DNA of 64,000 nt, taken from Escallonia rubra (lineage: Eukaryota > Streptophyta > Magnoliopsida > Escalloniales > Escalloniaceae). The first letter of the stretch is position 1; every line of letters starts with the position of its first letter. Below, one piece after another: positions 10,616-23,097 of this stretch. A program made the translations under genes and the position numbers. Under the pieces are notes generated by a model. It did not search any database. It saw only the letters and a list, made by a program, of their open reading frames with translations, and was not told where the DNA came from. Location: the NCBI GenBank assembly GCA_033065855.1, contig JAVXUO010002042.1, forward strand, positions 1 through 64,000, in the 5' to 3' direction.

Positions 10616-11356
10616 AAATCAAAATAAATACATATCGATCGAGGATGGGCAGTGGCCGTTGGTGGCGCTGCGGTGGGCGCTGGGCGACCGCCGAGAATGC
10701 AGTGGCAGTGGGCGACGCCTAGGCCACTGAGGTGAGGGGCGGCGGCAGAGGAGAGGGGCGGCAGGGGAGGGGGAGAGCGACGACAGAGGAGATTGAGGGG
10801 CGGCTAGGGGAGGGCGACGGCAGAGGACAGAGGCTGCGGGGGACGGGGAGGGCAACGGCAGAGGACAGGGGCGCCAGCGATGAAGAGAGGCGATGGAGTG
10901 AACGGCGACGACATAGGATGGGAGAGTGAATGGTAGCCATGAAGAGAGAGAGAGAGAAGACAGAAAAAGAAGGTGCACATTTCGCTTATTAAGGTTCACT
11001 TTTAGCGGCGGACTATGTCGTCGCTAAAAGTCTGTCGCTAAATGTATTTTTTTTATTTTTAATACTTTTAGCGACGGAGAAGACCGTTGCTAAAGACACT
11101 TTCGCTTAATATTTTTCCCAAAATATTTAAAAATTTTGACCGAAAAATACAAAATTTAGAAAATCTTATTAGCGACGAATAATCCGCCGCTCAAAATCTG
11201 TCTTCTAAAATCCGTCGGTAAAAACTTTTATCGACAGATCTGTCTGTTGTTAAAAGTTTTGACCGACGGATCTTAGACGACGGGTTGTTTCGTCGCTAAA
11301 TGTTACTTTTAGCGACGGACAAAAATCCGTCGCTAAAAGTTCTTTTTCTTGTAGTG

Positions 11357-11919
11357 TGTACCCAAGTAAGGTGCTAGAACTTTAGCTCTTGAGAGCTAAG
11401 TTTTAGAATGTCGCCTAAGCAGGCTCTTTAGAATCGTCTTTGGAAAGACGAATCATGGGATCTCGAGATCCTTTAGAGGTTGTTCCCCATGGTAGTCTCT
11501 CTAGAGAAAGGACACAAAGTTGTGCATGCAAGTTGTTGCATGTGCTAAGTGTTTGAATGTCCCCTTGAGGAGTCACCTCTCGTTTGGAAAGTGTTCATTT
11601 TGCGCAAGTGTGTATTCTTTAGCTTGCACTGACAACATCATACATGTGTTTTACTTTGACGCGAACTCTTATCATCAGCTAAGAGCTGGCAAAGAAGCCT
11701 TGCACTCATAATTAGCTGGGTTTTGAATTGATAAAGAATGGTGGGGGGATGAAGTCCGACATAGTGCTTTGCCGTTTCCCGGGTTAGAACTGTAGCTAAA
11801 CCGTTCGGATAGAACTCGAGCTCTATCCTATCACCCTTGAGGGTGGTCGTACCTCGAGGGACCGCCCTAGGAGGCTAGTGGAATGCAGAGTTCTGGTAAG
11901 AGCTCTTGAGAGCTAATGG
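11357..11919. other. Non-coding stretch with a cluster of short perfect palindromes
   Basis: At least five near-perfect hairpins lie within 160 bases: TAGCTCTTGAGAGCTA (11383-11398), CGTCTTTGGAAAGACG (11435-11450), GGATCTCGAGATCC (11458-11471), TCTCTAGAGA (11498-11507) and ATGCAAGTTGTTGCAT (11526-11541). A further 22-bp one spans 11807-11828 around CTCGAG. No credible gene. It leads straight into an 80-bp minisatellite with palindromic cores, so both may belong to one unclassified repeat element. Confidence 0.7.
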
Positions 11920-12510
11920 AGCACATAGCTTATGAAAATACCCTCGGGGGTTTGATGGAACTTAAAGTTCTCGTCGTACGCGCCCTGGGGGCGGATGGAG
12001 CGCCAAGCTCATGAAAATACCCTCGGGGGTCAGATAGAACTTAAATTTCTCATTGTATGCACCCTCGGGGGCGGATAGAGTGCAAAGCTCATAAAAATAT
12101 CCTCGAGGTCTAACAGAACTTAAAGTTCTCGTCATATGCGCCCTCGGGGGTGGATAGAGCACAAAGCTCATAAAAATGCCCTCGGGGGTCTGACTAAACT
12201 TAAAGTTCTCATCGTACGCGCCCTCGAGGGCCGATACAGTACAAAGCTCATGCAAATACCCTTGGGGGTTTGACAAAACTTATACTTCTCGTCGTACGGG
12301 CCCTCAGGGGCGGATAGAGCGCAAAGCTCATAAAAATACCCTCGGGGGTCTGACAAAACTTAAAGTTCTCGTCGTTCACGCCCTCGGGGGTGGATGGAGC
12401 GTAAAGCTAAAAAAAATACCCTCGGGGGTTTGACGAAACTTATAGTTCTCGTCGTATGCGCCTTCGGGGTATATGGAGCACAGAGCTCAAGTAGACACCC
12501 TTGGGGGTTT
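11920..12510. repeat. 80-bp minisatellite with CCCTCGGGGG cores, seven to eight copies
   Basis: The core ACCCTCGGGGGT recurs at 11940, 12020, 12100, 12179, 12259, 12339, 12419 and about 12498, a 79-80 bp period. Each unit has a second core CGCCCTCGGGGGCGG and the phrase CTTAAAGTTCTCGTCG between. Open frames across it just reflect the repetition. Confidence 0.92.
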
Positions 12511-13365
12511 CGGTCAAAGCAACAAATACTTGTTGTGGCGCCGCTAAATAAAAAGACACGGGCATTGAGCCCGTAATATGGCTGCTGCTATAAAGCCCCC
12601 CTGCCTTTTAAAAAGGCATGGATATACAAATACGGATTTTCAGCCTATATGCAGGGTACGGTTGCAATAAGACCTATAGAAGTAATATAGAAGACCATAA
12701 TTTGTTTGCTCGGCTGGACGAGCATATAAAATTAGAGGACGCAGAATCCGTCTGAGCAAGATGTCACTGATGATTAATAGAGATAGATGATGTTAAGTCC
12801 GTCTGAGCAGGATGTCACAGCCTATTTAGTGATGCTTATTAGCAGAAGCTGACGATATGCTCTGATTCACTGATCGGGGTCATTGTGTGACCTAATATAC
12901 CAAGACAATAGGTAATGCTAAGTCGACAGGATGCTGCAGCAGAAGCCCTAGACGCGACTTCAAGTCGTAGGGTGTTGTGAATTTTGTTCCTTGCTTATGA
13001 AGTGGTTTATACATCACTGTTGATGCTCGTAAGCGCAATTTAAACCCTTGCAACTAGACGTGGCTACGGGGTAGAGTTCTGAATAACAATTGGATACTGA
13101 ATAACAATTGGATACTGAGTGTTTTGCATGTCCATTTCCTGGCTGTAGTTCCCGATCAAGATTCTAGCAATAACAACCCCCCCCCCCCCCCCCCCTAAAA
13201 AAAATGTTCCTTTCAAATTAAAGTGGTCATAAAATATTGATTAATGGTGATTAAGGGTGGTCTTAACTTAAAATTTTTTTCTCATTAAATATCCCTTTTT
13301 GGACTACAGTGTTATTAAAAAATAAATGTATTTTCCATTAAATATCATTCTTTAAAATACCCTTC

Positions 13366-13401
<36 letters not shown>

Positions 13402-13637
13402 TTTATGAAAATGCTAAAATTACCCTTGAACTTCTGCGTACTCGGTGATTACTGAAAACCCCATAAAGGTAATATTTTATCTAAACAAAATTGTATATTT
13501 TGTTAGAAACTCAATTCTTTTTTTATGCTGTATTTTGTATTAGTATGTTGCTACGTTTGTTATAGATTTGAATTATAGTACATGTACATAGACTTCGATA
13601 CAAACGTATTACTATATTGAAACTGTTGTAATTAGCT
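12511..13637. other. Intergenic or unclassified repeat DNA
   Basis: No gene is visible. There are paired GTCTGAGCAAGATGTCAC-like phrases (about 12750 and 12800), a duplicated AATTGGATACTGA phrase near 13090-13120, a run of 19 C at 13177-13195, and a TA microsatellite at about 13371-13396. The first part may be the remainder of the element that carries the 80-bp repeat. Confidence 0.5.
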
Positions 13638-13646
13638 AAAGTTTAA

Positions 13647-14849
13647 GGCCTAATCTCAAAATTGTACCCTTAAATTTACCACAAGTATTGCTTTAGTACC
13701 CAAGTATGAAAGTGTCCCAAAGAAGTACCCAACTTTTAAAAAGCGTACCAAATCAGATGTTAAGCTGACGAAGCACGGATGCCGTTAAAAAGTCAGAGAG
13801 GTAGGACTGCCATTATTAAAAAAAATGTCATAAAATTTGTCCTATGGCCACGTGGCAGTCCTTTTTTACATTTTCAATACAAATTGATATTTTTCTCCTC
13901 TCTCTCTCTTCTTCTTTTTTTTCTTTCTTTCTCTCTCTCATATGCAGACCCATCACCCATTTTTCTCTCTCTTCTTCTGAATTTGAATAATGTTAAATCC
14001 GATTGTAGGAATGGCCTTGAACTGTTCATCCTCTCAAGGGAGCAATAGGCAACAACACGCAAAACCCTAAGCCGTGCAATGTCCAATTTACTCCATGCCA
14101 ACAGCAATTCGATAAGGGAAAAATGGGTTTTGATACCGTTGCAATGGACAACCACCCAGTTGCAATTATACTCGTAGCCGATGTTGAGTTGGCCATGAAA
14201 TGGCTTGAAACCTCCACAAACGACGACCAATAAAACCACCTGAAAAGCTTGAATTTTCACGATCAACCCGCAATTAATGATTACAATCTACACCCAATAG
14301 GCCAATCATCCATGTAACCATGATAGTCTCGTTGCATCTCCGGCTTGAGACCTTGGAAAATGAACTTTGATTACAGATTATTGGAAAAGTGGTGGAACTT
14401 GAGAGAACACATCTGCCGTGATGGGTCTCGAATTACCAAGGGCAAGATCGTCACTTGGCTCGTCTGCCAGACTCTGGCAGACAAACTTAATGCGGCATCA
14501 CAAAATTAAGAACTGGGCCATCTCCACAACAGGAATGGATGGCCAGATTATCTCTGGTAATATAGGTAACATGTCGGCATTATCAATGGATTTCAGCTGA
14601 TCCATTAGCGCTGAAAATTTTTCTTTACAAAGAAAATGGAAGCACATGGCAATAGAGTTCATCATATAAGGATCAGATTTTTTTTGATTGAAATATAAGG
14701 ATCAGATGTGAGTGACAAAATCTCGACAAGCTATGAGACATGATGAGCTCAAATACTCCATAGTAAACAGAAAAAGAGCTCAGAACAATTGAGCGAGAAG
14801 AAGAAGAAGAAGAAGGAAAAAAAGAGAGAGAAAGTGGGTGTGGGTCTAC

Positions 14850-14885
<36 letters not shown>

Positions 14886-16739
14886 AATGGGTGATGGTAG
14901 GGATGGCAAAAAAATCCGAATCCGCGGATTTCCGCCCCGCCCCGCCCCGATAGGAGCGGGTTTTTTTGACTTTGACCGGGTCGTGGGGCGGGTATGGTAT
15001 TTTTAAAAAAAACCCGCAGCGGGTTAGGGTCGGATATGGTATTTACCTATACCGCCCCGCGACCAGCCCCGCCCCGCCCCGGTATACTTACCCTAATAGC
15101 TTACTTAATCTTAGCCGTCCATCTATACCATATATATATGCCTATTTTCCAGCATACCCTACTTTCAGATTTGTGCTTTGACTGCTTTCCTCTCCAATCT
15201 CGACAGACGACAGCCACGGCACGGCCGCTCTCCACCCGCACGGCGCACGGCTCACGGCTCGGCAACTCTCCATCCACCTCACGAGTTGGAGCCCACCGCA
15301 CCTCGCACGGCTCTCCACCGCAGTACCGCACGGCGACGAACCAGCACTGCGACGGCCGACGAGCTTGTTCTTAGAGTTGGATCTACTGCCAGTACTCCGA
15401 CGAACCACCACTGCGACGAGCTTGTTCTCATAGTTGGATCTACTGCGACGAACCACCACCGCAGCACCACAAGGCGCACGGCTCTCAGATTTGGATCTGC
15501 GGTGTCCAGGTACGCACCCACCCGCTTGTTCTTGCTATAGATAGAGTTAATGTATTCTTAAAAATCAGAGTAAACCTGGTGAAATCCAATGGGTTTTGAT
15601 CATGCAGGGGCCTCCACTAATCACACTACGATGGGTTTTCAGTAGTTGGTTGGGTGCATGATTTTTAACAGGATTTCGTCTTTTTATATATGTGTATACC
15701 CATAAAACAAGAGAATGCATTCTGGTTTGTTTGTTTCTTTGTCTTCTGTTAATTACGTTCACTTTAAAACCCAAATGCTTTTTGGAAATTGGAAGTGGTG
15801 GTCGGCAACGTTGGATGCTGAATATGATGTGTTTTTGGCCTCAGCGTGTGGCTGCTTTGTCGCTTTGATTAATTTTAATGTAATTTTTTTCTATTATTTT
15901 TTCAGTGAACAAGTGAATGCTGTTGTATTTGGAGTTGGAATGCGGACCAGCTGAACGAGCTTCATCTCTCGTATTTGTTACTTTCAAGTGATTGAAAGTT
16001 AATGTGGTGTAACTTATTTGAACTATTAACCATAGTGTAGTTTATTTGAACAATGATGTAATTTTATTTGAACTATGCTGTAATTTATATGAACTATTTT
16101 GTAATGTCTTCTTTAGGATTTTTAGACTTATTTTTTGTGACACAGGTGCAGTTTTGGTATAATAAATGTGTAAAAAGTGTGAATTTTTTGCTGAAACAGG
16201 CATAACAGACCGGGTCGGGTCGGGTTAGTTTCGGGTTTTTTGTTCGCTATTGCGGGGGGCGGGGCGGGGCGGGTTCGGAGTTCCTAACTCTACATAGGAT
16301 CGGTTATGGTATTTTATATACATAACCCGGACCGGGGCGGGGCAAAATTCATCAACTAGCGGGGCGGGTTCGGATTATAGAAAATCCACATCCGACCCGC
16401 CCCATTGCCATCCCTAGGTGATGGGTCTGCATATGAGAGAGAGAAAGAAAGAAAAAGAAGAAGAAGAAGAGAGAGAGAGAGAGAGAGGAGAAAAAAATCA
16501 ATTTGTATTGAAAATGTAAAAAAGGACTGCAACGTGGCCATAGGACAGACTTTATGTCCTTTTTTTTTAATAATGATAGTCCTACCCCTCTGACTTTTTA
16601 ACGGCATCCGTGTTCTGTCCGCTTAGGTACTTCTTTGGTAAGCTTTTTAAAAGTTGGGTACTTCTTTGGCACACCTTCAAACTTGGGTACTAAAGTTGTA
16701 CTTGAGGTAAACTTGAGGGTACAGTTTTGGGATTAGGCC
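13647..16739. mobile_element. Non-autonomous Mutator-like element (MULE) with 9-bp target duplication
   Basis: Terminal inverted repeats of about 300 bp begin GGCCTAATCTCAAAA at 13647 and end GGGATTAGGCC at 16739. The arms share phrases such as GTACCCAACTTTTAAAAAGC, GCCGTTAAAAAGTCAGAG and GTCCTATGGCCACGT. The element is flanked on both sides by AAAGTTTAA (13638-13646 and 16740-16748), a perfect 9-bp target duplication typical of MULEs. Similar open frames in the two arms (13779-14048 and 16356-16607) are the same terminal repeat read in both directions, not genes. About 13990-14640 between the arms is of unknown origin and could be captured host DNA. No transposase is present, so movement would need one supplied elsewhere. 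A hAT element interrupts the right arm. Confidence 0.9.
14898..16416. mobile_element. Non-autonomous hAT element nested in the MULE, 8-bp target duplication
   Basis: Begins TAGGGATGGCAA and ends TTGCCATCCCTA, with GGTGATGG at both flanks (14890-14897 and 16417-16424), the 8-bp duplication expected of hAT elements. Both subterminal zones are packed with GGGGCGGG/CCCGCCCC motifs. Inside are a TATA-like stretch near 15130, a GC-rich leader-like segment (15180-15520) and AT-rich DNA, with no recognisable transposase, so it looks like an internal deletion derivative. The insertion point lies within the MULE right terminal repeat, so it is younger than the MULE. Confidence 0.9.
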
Positions 16740-16748
16740 AAAGTTTAA

Positions 16749-19478
16749 TTCTAGGTTTTAGAAACAGACATATAAGTTTAAGGAAGCGCTATAGTAAAAC
16801 TAGAGTTTTCTACAATTTCTAAATACATGTATAATCCTGACGCTTAAGAATTGCTATATTACATCATTCTCTATCAATTACAATTTGAGAGTTCGTGGCA
16901 AATAAATAGACAGAATTTCATAATGGAGTTACTAGAATACACTTATATGCATGATAACATATTCTCCATATGGTTATTGTCTTTATACGTTCCACTCTAC
17001 GGAGCTCGGAATATGATATATTTGCATGATAATATGTTCTTCATTTGGTTGATTTCTTTGTATTTTCCACTCTTATGGGTGATAGGATTAGGTGAAACCC
17101 AATTGGTAAAGACTCCAATTTATTTGAATGCAAATTATTAAAGATCTTTTTTTTTCGGGCCTTGAAATCTTTCAAGTTTAGATAAACAAGGGATTAAACG
17201 GCTAAACATACTTATTCTTAAAATATCTTTTTAAAATTTAAAGGTTTCTAAATATTAAGGATGTTTATGTGTTTTAAAAAAGTTTGGCAAAAATAACATT
17301 TTTGGCTAAATTTAAACATTTTGTCGCTAAAGAGGTTAAAAGTTCGCTAATGCATCTTTTAGTGGCAAAAAAGTATGGATATAATCAAAACGGGTAAAAC
17401 TTTAACCCCACCATAAAATGATCCCAAGGAAATAAATGGCTCAACATGTGTCATAGAAAATACCCTCTATAAAAATGAGGCTATACTACGACATTTTTGT
17501 CCAAAATTAACATTTTGTTGCTAAAAATTTGAAAGTTCACTAATGCATCTTTTAGTGGTAAAAGAATATAAATTTAACCAAAACGGATGCGGATCTAGTC
17601 CCATCGTAACATAGCAGGGGTTAAATGGCAAAACATTTTTCTCTTTAAAAATAACCTGTTTAAATTTAGAAGGTTTACATAAATTAAGGATTTTTTCATT
17701 TTTAAAAGGGTGAGGCTAAAATTTCACTAATGCAATTTTTGGTGACCAGAACACTATGAATCAAAATAAAACGAGTGTGGATCTAGCCTAATCGTACAAA
17801 TATGATAACAAGTCTCTGCTCATCTTTAAAGTAAACTCAATTGCAACCTAACCTTGAAACTTGCCAGCATCAAAATCAATAAAAAAAAACACCTTAATTA
17901 TTGTTACTCCTTCCTAAGTCCGGATATTATCATGTTCTTTTTCATATCTTTTTTTTTTTTGAAGTAGACGGGTTATTGCATCTACTAACTTTTTCTTATG
18001 TGTTGCAGAATTTTATTTAACGACAAGGACTAAGTCAGAATATCCACAAGTTCGACTAGGCTTTCTTTTTTCAACCTTAATTTGACTATGAATTCATGTG
18101 TTTTGTGTTTGGTAAAGTAATGGGTTTTTATAATTTTAAGTCCCAAAACCTTATGCTAGCTATTGGTAATATATATATATATTTTTTTTTGATAATACGG
18201 GTCTTACTATCCAATGAATAATCTGGGTTAGAAATTATTCTTGATGAACTTTTGTGAAGTTTGTATACATATTAGAAATGTAATGGGTATGTATATAGGC
18301 TGAAAAAGTTAGGTTTGTGAACATTGTGGAAATTATTTCATTATTACCTTTATCTCATATTTACTTCACACTATTCGCTTCATAGTATACATTGCGAGAG
18401 GACACACACACACACACAGTCAATATTTACTGGCTTTTCAGATAAGTAGGTGTAATATCGTCATATGAATTTGTGCTGAAAATGAAAGTCTTGTTGCACA
18501 TATATGCTAAATTATATACACATCTAAATTAATAGTCTAACATTTACTATGAAAACTAACAAGGTCATGCTATGAAAAAAACAAAAGAAAAATTTTCGAG
18601 TATACTATCAAGAGAGCTTTTAGAACATAAGCTATAACTTTTTTTTTTCCAAACAAGGGATGCATAAAAATTGTAAGACTAGATCATTGTATCGAAAATA
18701 AAATGTAGAGGCTATATTTACCCCAACGAGCATCGCTATAAGAAATGGCCATTACTTTACGGAAACAAACAAGATGGATAGTGAATTAAACTGAGTTCTA
18801 GATAATGATATTTTAAAATGCATGCAAAAAAAAATGTCTAAAACTTTAAAAGTGAACAACAGAAAATGTAGGAAGATCCTTGAAAGTGTAGCTACCAGGT
18901 TTTTTGTCTAAGCAATTGACTTTTATATTTGCCCTGCTAGGTCTCTTGAGGTCCCTTGATTCTTGGTTTTGAAGATGCAACACTTAAGCTCTCACATACC
19001 TTCCTTTTTACAAAAATTGTTGCATATTTATCAAGTTAACTTCTTTCCATCAGACACTTTATTTTCTGTAATCCTTTTTGGACAATAAACTTTGAACTTT
19101 TGCTCACTTTGTTATAATTAAAAGTTATTCCTAGTTTCATTTCCTAGACTTATATACATGTCCTAGTATTATATTAAAAAAATTAGACAACTCCAATATA
19201 TAAATTTCACATTACATTTTACGTGCGTCAAATTGTCTCTATAATACTTTGTTCATTTTTATTACTGCAATGTCAAACTTGTAGTGTTTGGTCAAAATTA
19301 AATATTTGTGAAAAACGTTTGAAATCGATTACAATGTCAATGTATCTTGAGTAACAAGATATAATATGAAACTATCAGGATTCTCTTTAGTGGTAACTTG
19401 ATGTGAAAAAACAAATAAGAATGACAAATAGTGACGAATGTTGGTAGTAATTGACATTAGTGAATAGAATTGCTCAAG
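16749..19478. other. AT-rich intergenic DNA with diverged repeats
   Basis: No convincing gene. Between about 17300 and 17775 a unit with AACATTTTGTCGCTAAA, TTCACTAATGCATCTTTTAG and AAAACGGATGCGGATCTAG-like phrases occurs about three times, 185-240 bp apart and diverged. Short frames such as 16851-17141 lack similarity I can recognise and have ordinary AT-rich composition. Confidence 0.6.
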
Positions 19479-20519
19479 TTTTAGGTTAATTCAGAAGATT
19501 TTGGATTGAGGTTCTTAGCTTACGTTAATGTTAAAGAGATATAAGGAATTTTTATCAGAAATCCAATTCATCAGATGGACCTCGTATATTTTTATTCTGA
19601 TTTGTTATCAAACATCATTCAACTATGTTTATGTTTTGATAGGAGAATACATTATTTAGCTTTGAAACCCTATTTTGAGCCTTCAACAATTTTTGAAACT
19701 CTTGTTGATGCTCGTCTGTTATTATATGTTTGAGCATCAATTTGCATGTTGAAATACGGATGTTATTCTTCTGAATATTGACATGAGAGTTTGTATTGAT
19801 GTTTATTAGGGAGTTGGTGTGTATTGGTGTGTTTACTCTGTGGGACGCAGGCTAGTACCTTGATGGACTAGTTAGTGTACATATGCATATGTAATCTGTA
19901 TCTGTTTGTGCACAGCTTGTGTGGCTTTGCTCATCTGTTAGTTACCCTATGCTCATGTCAATATCATTTGAATCTGTTGCTTCTAATCTATTTTTTCTGT
20001 ATTGAAAATGATTACTTTATATATGATTGAAGGGGTTGAGTTGAAATTATTCCCTATACTGTCATTGAACTATCTGTATTCAGTTTGAAGTTCCTCATAA
20101 ATTTATTATCGAATTAAATACATGAATCATTTCGTAATTCCTTCGCTAGGTTCTTTAGTGACCTTACAGAGCTCTCAAAAGCTCATCCTCATTCATTCCT
20201 TTTCTGTAGGTAATAATGCTCACTGATAGATTGATTGGGGATGGGTTAGAGCCTGAGTTAGAAATTGGAATATATGTTATTGTTTTGATTAGTAGAACCC
20301 TTGTGTGGGAAAACTTTGTTTAGATCATTTCCACTGAGAACTTTAATTCAGTCTTTTACTTATGATTATATATTTTAGAGAATTTGAGTTATTATATATA
20401 TTGAGAGTTCGTTATTTGAGTTGAGATTTTTATATCATTAAGTGATGGATCGAGCTAATGAGTGTTTTAACGCTCCAGAAGTTTAGGGTATTAGTACTCC
20501 AAATTTTTGGGTCGTTACA
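19479..20519 (+). repeat. LTR-derived repeat, same family as 50036-51840
   Basis: Matches 50036-50930 plus 51730-51840 closely, for example CGTATATTTTTATTCTGATT, TTGAGCCTTCA, GTTGATGCTC and GTGGGACGCA. It ends GGGTCGTTACA, like the ends of many gypsy LTRs. No internal coding region accompanies it. Its right end is followed by CGGTA and a TA microsatellite where the pararetrovirus cluster begins. Calling it LTR-derived is inference from the terminal sequence and repetition. Confidence 0.55.
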
Positions 20520-23097
20520 GCGGTAATATATATATATATATATACACAAAACGATTTGAAATTTTTAGTCTATGACAAGTCACAATAGTCATATTTTAGG
20601 TAGAGGAAATATAGAAGATAGAAATAGAACAGAAGTTTTAGCCACTGAAACCAGAAGACGTAATGAAAATACAATGGGAAATAGAGTTCTTAGACTTTTT
20701 AGAACACCGTCAGCCCCTATAGTTTCGTTAGAACAGATAATAGATATAGATAGACAAATTGAACAATTTAGACAAAACAAACCTAGAGAACCAAATACAA
20801 ATAAACACACTTATTATGATAAAAATGTCAATAGAAGACTAGAATTCTTAGAACAAAAGGTTATTCAAATAGAAGCACTATAAATAAAAAAACAAACAGA
20901 TAAAATAATTATAGGAGATAATAAACAGGATATTCAGGATATTCAAGACTTTAAGATAGAAAATTTTTGTACTAAGGCACGATTCAATAATCTTATAACT
21001 ACAAGAATACAAGTAAAACATTATAATAAATTAGTTGAGACTAATGCTATTATAGATACTGGATGTACTACCACAGTTATAGACCCTCGTCTAACCAATC
21101 CTTCTTATCTTAAAACATTCGAAACACCTTTAGTTGGAGTAGGATTTTCTAATACTCCTATACATTATTCTCATTATATTACAAATGCATATATTACCTT
21201 CTTAACACCTTGCAATACACAAAGCAAACCTTATCATTTAAAGCAAGCCTTTTGTGCACCTGTTGCACATTCGGAAGGAAAGATAATTTTAGGAATAAAA
21301 TTTTTAATAAACGACAATGACACTTTAACTATTACTAAAGACTTTATCCAATTAGCACAAAATGTCACACATACACCAATTAATATTGACACTCCATCAG
21401 AGTACGCTCGGAAGCGTGGTGGAGAATATGTTAATATAAAAGGAAAAAATAAAATATGTGAAGATTGTAGCAATGGTAAAACAAATTGCTGCATAACAAA
21501 CATAGGAGAAGATTGTTTAAGAATAGAAGAATTAGTAGAAGAAAATGAAATAGAAGAAAATATAGATCTAGACATTTACAGTCAAGACAGAATCAGCTAT
21601 AACTTAATAAATCTTTTTACAAACAAATACGATATTCTTAAAGCAATAGATAGACTACCTTTTATAGGAGAAGATCTTATCAAACGATGGGATTTAAATA
21701 AAATATATTATAAGCTTGACATTATAAATCCCGACTATATAGTTAAAACTGCCAACATAGAAGCAAGTAGTTTAGATACAGATGATTTCAAAATGCACAT
21801 TAAAGATTTAACAGTTAAAAGTAATTAGACCCAGTAATAGCCCTCATAGATCTGCAGCATTCATAGTTAGAAATCACGCAGAAATACTTAGAGGTAAAAG
21901 TAGAATGGTAATAAATTACAAAAGACTTAATGATAATATAAAAGACGATAGTTATAATATTCCCAATAAGACCTTTCTTCTAAGTAAGATTCAAGGCAAA
22001 AAGATATTTAGCAAATTTGATTGCAAGTCAGGCTTTTATCAAATTAAAATGTGGCCTGAAGACATTAAATGGACAGCTTTTACTACACCAGAAGGTTTAT
22101 ATGAGTGGTTAGTGATGCCGTTTGGCCTTAAGACAGCACCTAGTATTTTTCAACGTAAAATGGATGATATTTTTAGACCATATAATGATTTCATCTTAGT
22201 ATATATAGATGACATTCTAGTTTGTAGTAAAAACGAACATGAACACTTATCACATTTAGATTTAGTCTTTAAACTTTTTAATAAACATGGTTTAATTTTA
22301 AGTAAGAAAAATGTTGAACTTTTTAAAACAAGTGTAAAATTTTTAGGAATGGAAATAGGAAATGGCAAGATTAAATTACAAGAACATATAGCTAAAAAGA
22401 TTTTAGACTTTCCTGATAAACTAGAAGGATTAAAACAAATTCAAGCATTCTTAGGATTAGTAAACCAAGCTAGAATTTACTTTAAAGATCTTAGTAAATT
22501 AATTGGTCCTCTATATAATAAAACTCGTAAAAATGGACAAAGACATTTTAATATAGAAGACATCAGACTCATTAGAACTATAAAAGATAGAGTTAAAGAA
22601 CTACCAGACCTATATCTACCCTTAGATACAGATTATCTGATAGTTCAAACAGATGGATGCAAAGACGGATGGGGAGCAGTCTTATACTGCAAACCTAACA
22701 AATATAGTAATAAAAAAGAAGAAAGAATATGCAGATATTCTAGCGGTAAATATAAAGAAAGTAATCAGTACTTAACTAGTTTAGATTACGAACTACTTGC
22801 AATAATATACGCTTTAGAACATTTTAAAGCACTTTTAATATCTAAGCATGAATTTTGCATTAGAACAGACTGTGAAGCCATAGTCAGATACAATAAAAAT
22901 AAAGACTCTAGGTATACTAACAGATGGCTAAAGTTTTTAACTTCTTTAAGTAATTATAGAGTAGATAAAATAGAATGGCAACACATCAAAGGAATAGATA
23001 ATTCTATAGCAGATTTATTATCAAGAAAGATTTTATCTTAAGATAACCTTAGACATATAGCATTAGAATAAAGACAGTTTCTTGATTTTCTTTTCAG

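Larger units (their letters stand above)
9567..11356 (-). mobile_element. 5' part of a second CACTA element, interrupted by or adjoining the first
   Basis: Its terminus TTTTTCTTGTAGTG ends at 11356, and 10990-11340 holds the same GCGACGG-type subterminal motifs as the first element. Inward lie a GC-rich leader (about 10620-10980), a 25-bp tandem repeat and TTAGGG-like DNA, the same architecture as the first element. No coding sequence of its own is visible here. The two termini face the same way 1.8 kb apart and no left terminus lies in the window. The simplest reading is that the first element inserted into this one. ORFs in the GC-rich leader are low-complexity and not supported. Confidence 0.65.

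Noticed and set aside
10619-10999. Ser/Pro/Arg-rich open frames in the GC-rich leader of the second CACTA element
   Set aside because: Low complexity, frames on both strands, no motif; the position fits a non-coding leader.
11962-12356. Open frames encoding a repeated GYFYELC-like peptide
   Set aside because: They follow the 80-bp minisatellite and shift frame as units vary in length.
11920-12510. Regularly spaced repeats as a CRISPR array
   Set aside because: Spacers are themselves repeats, the unit is 80 bp, and the context is a plant genome.
13177-13195. Run of 19 C as a biological signal
   Set aside because: Could be a true homopolymer or an assembly effect; nothing nearby supports a function.
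13779-16607. Two similar small proteins at 13779-14048 (+) and 16356-16607 (-) as a gene pair
   Set aside because: They are the two inverted terminal arms of the MULE read outward to inward.
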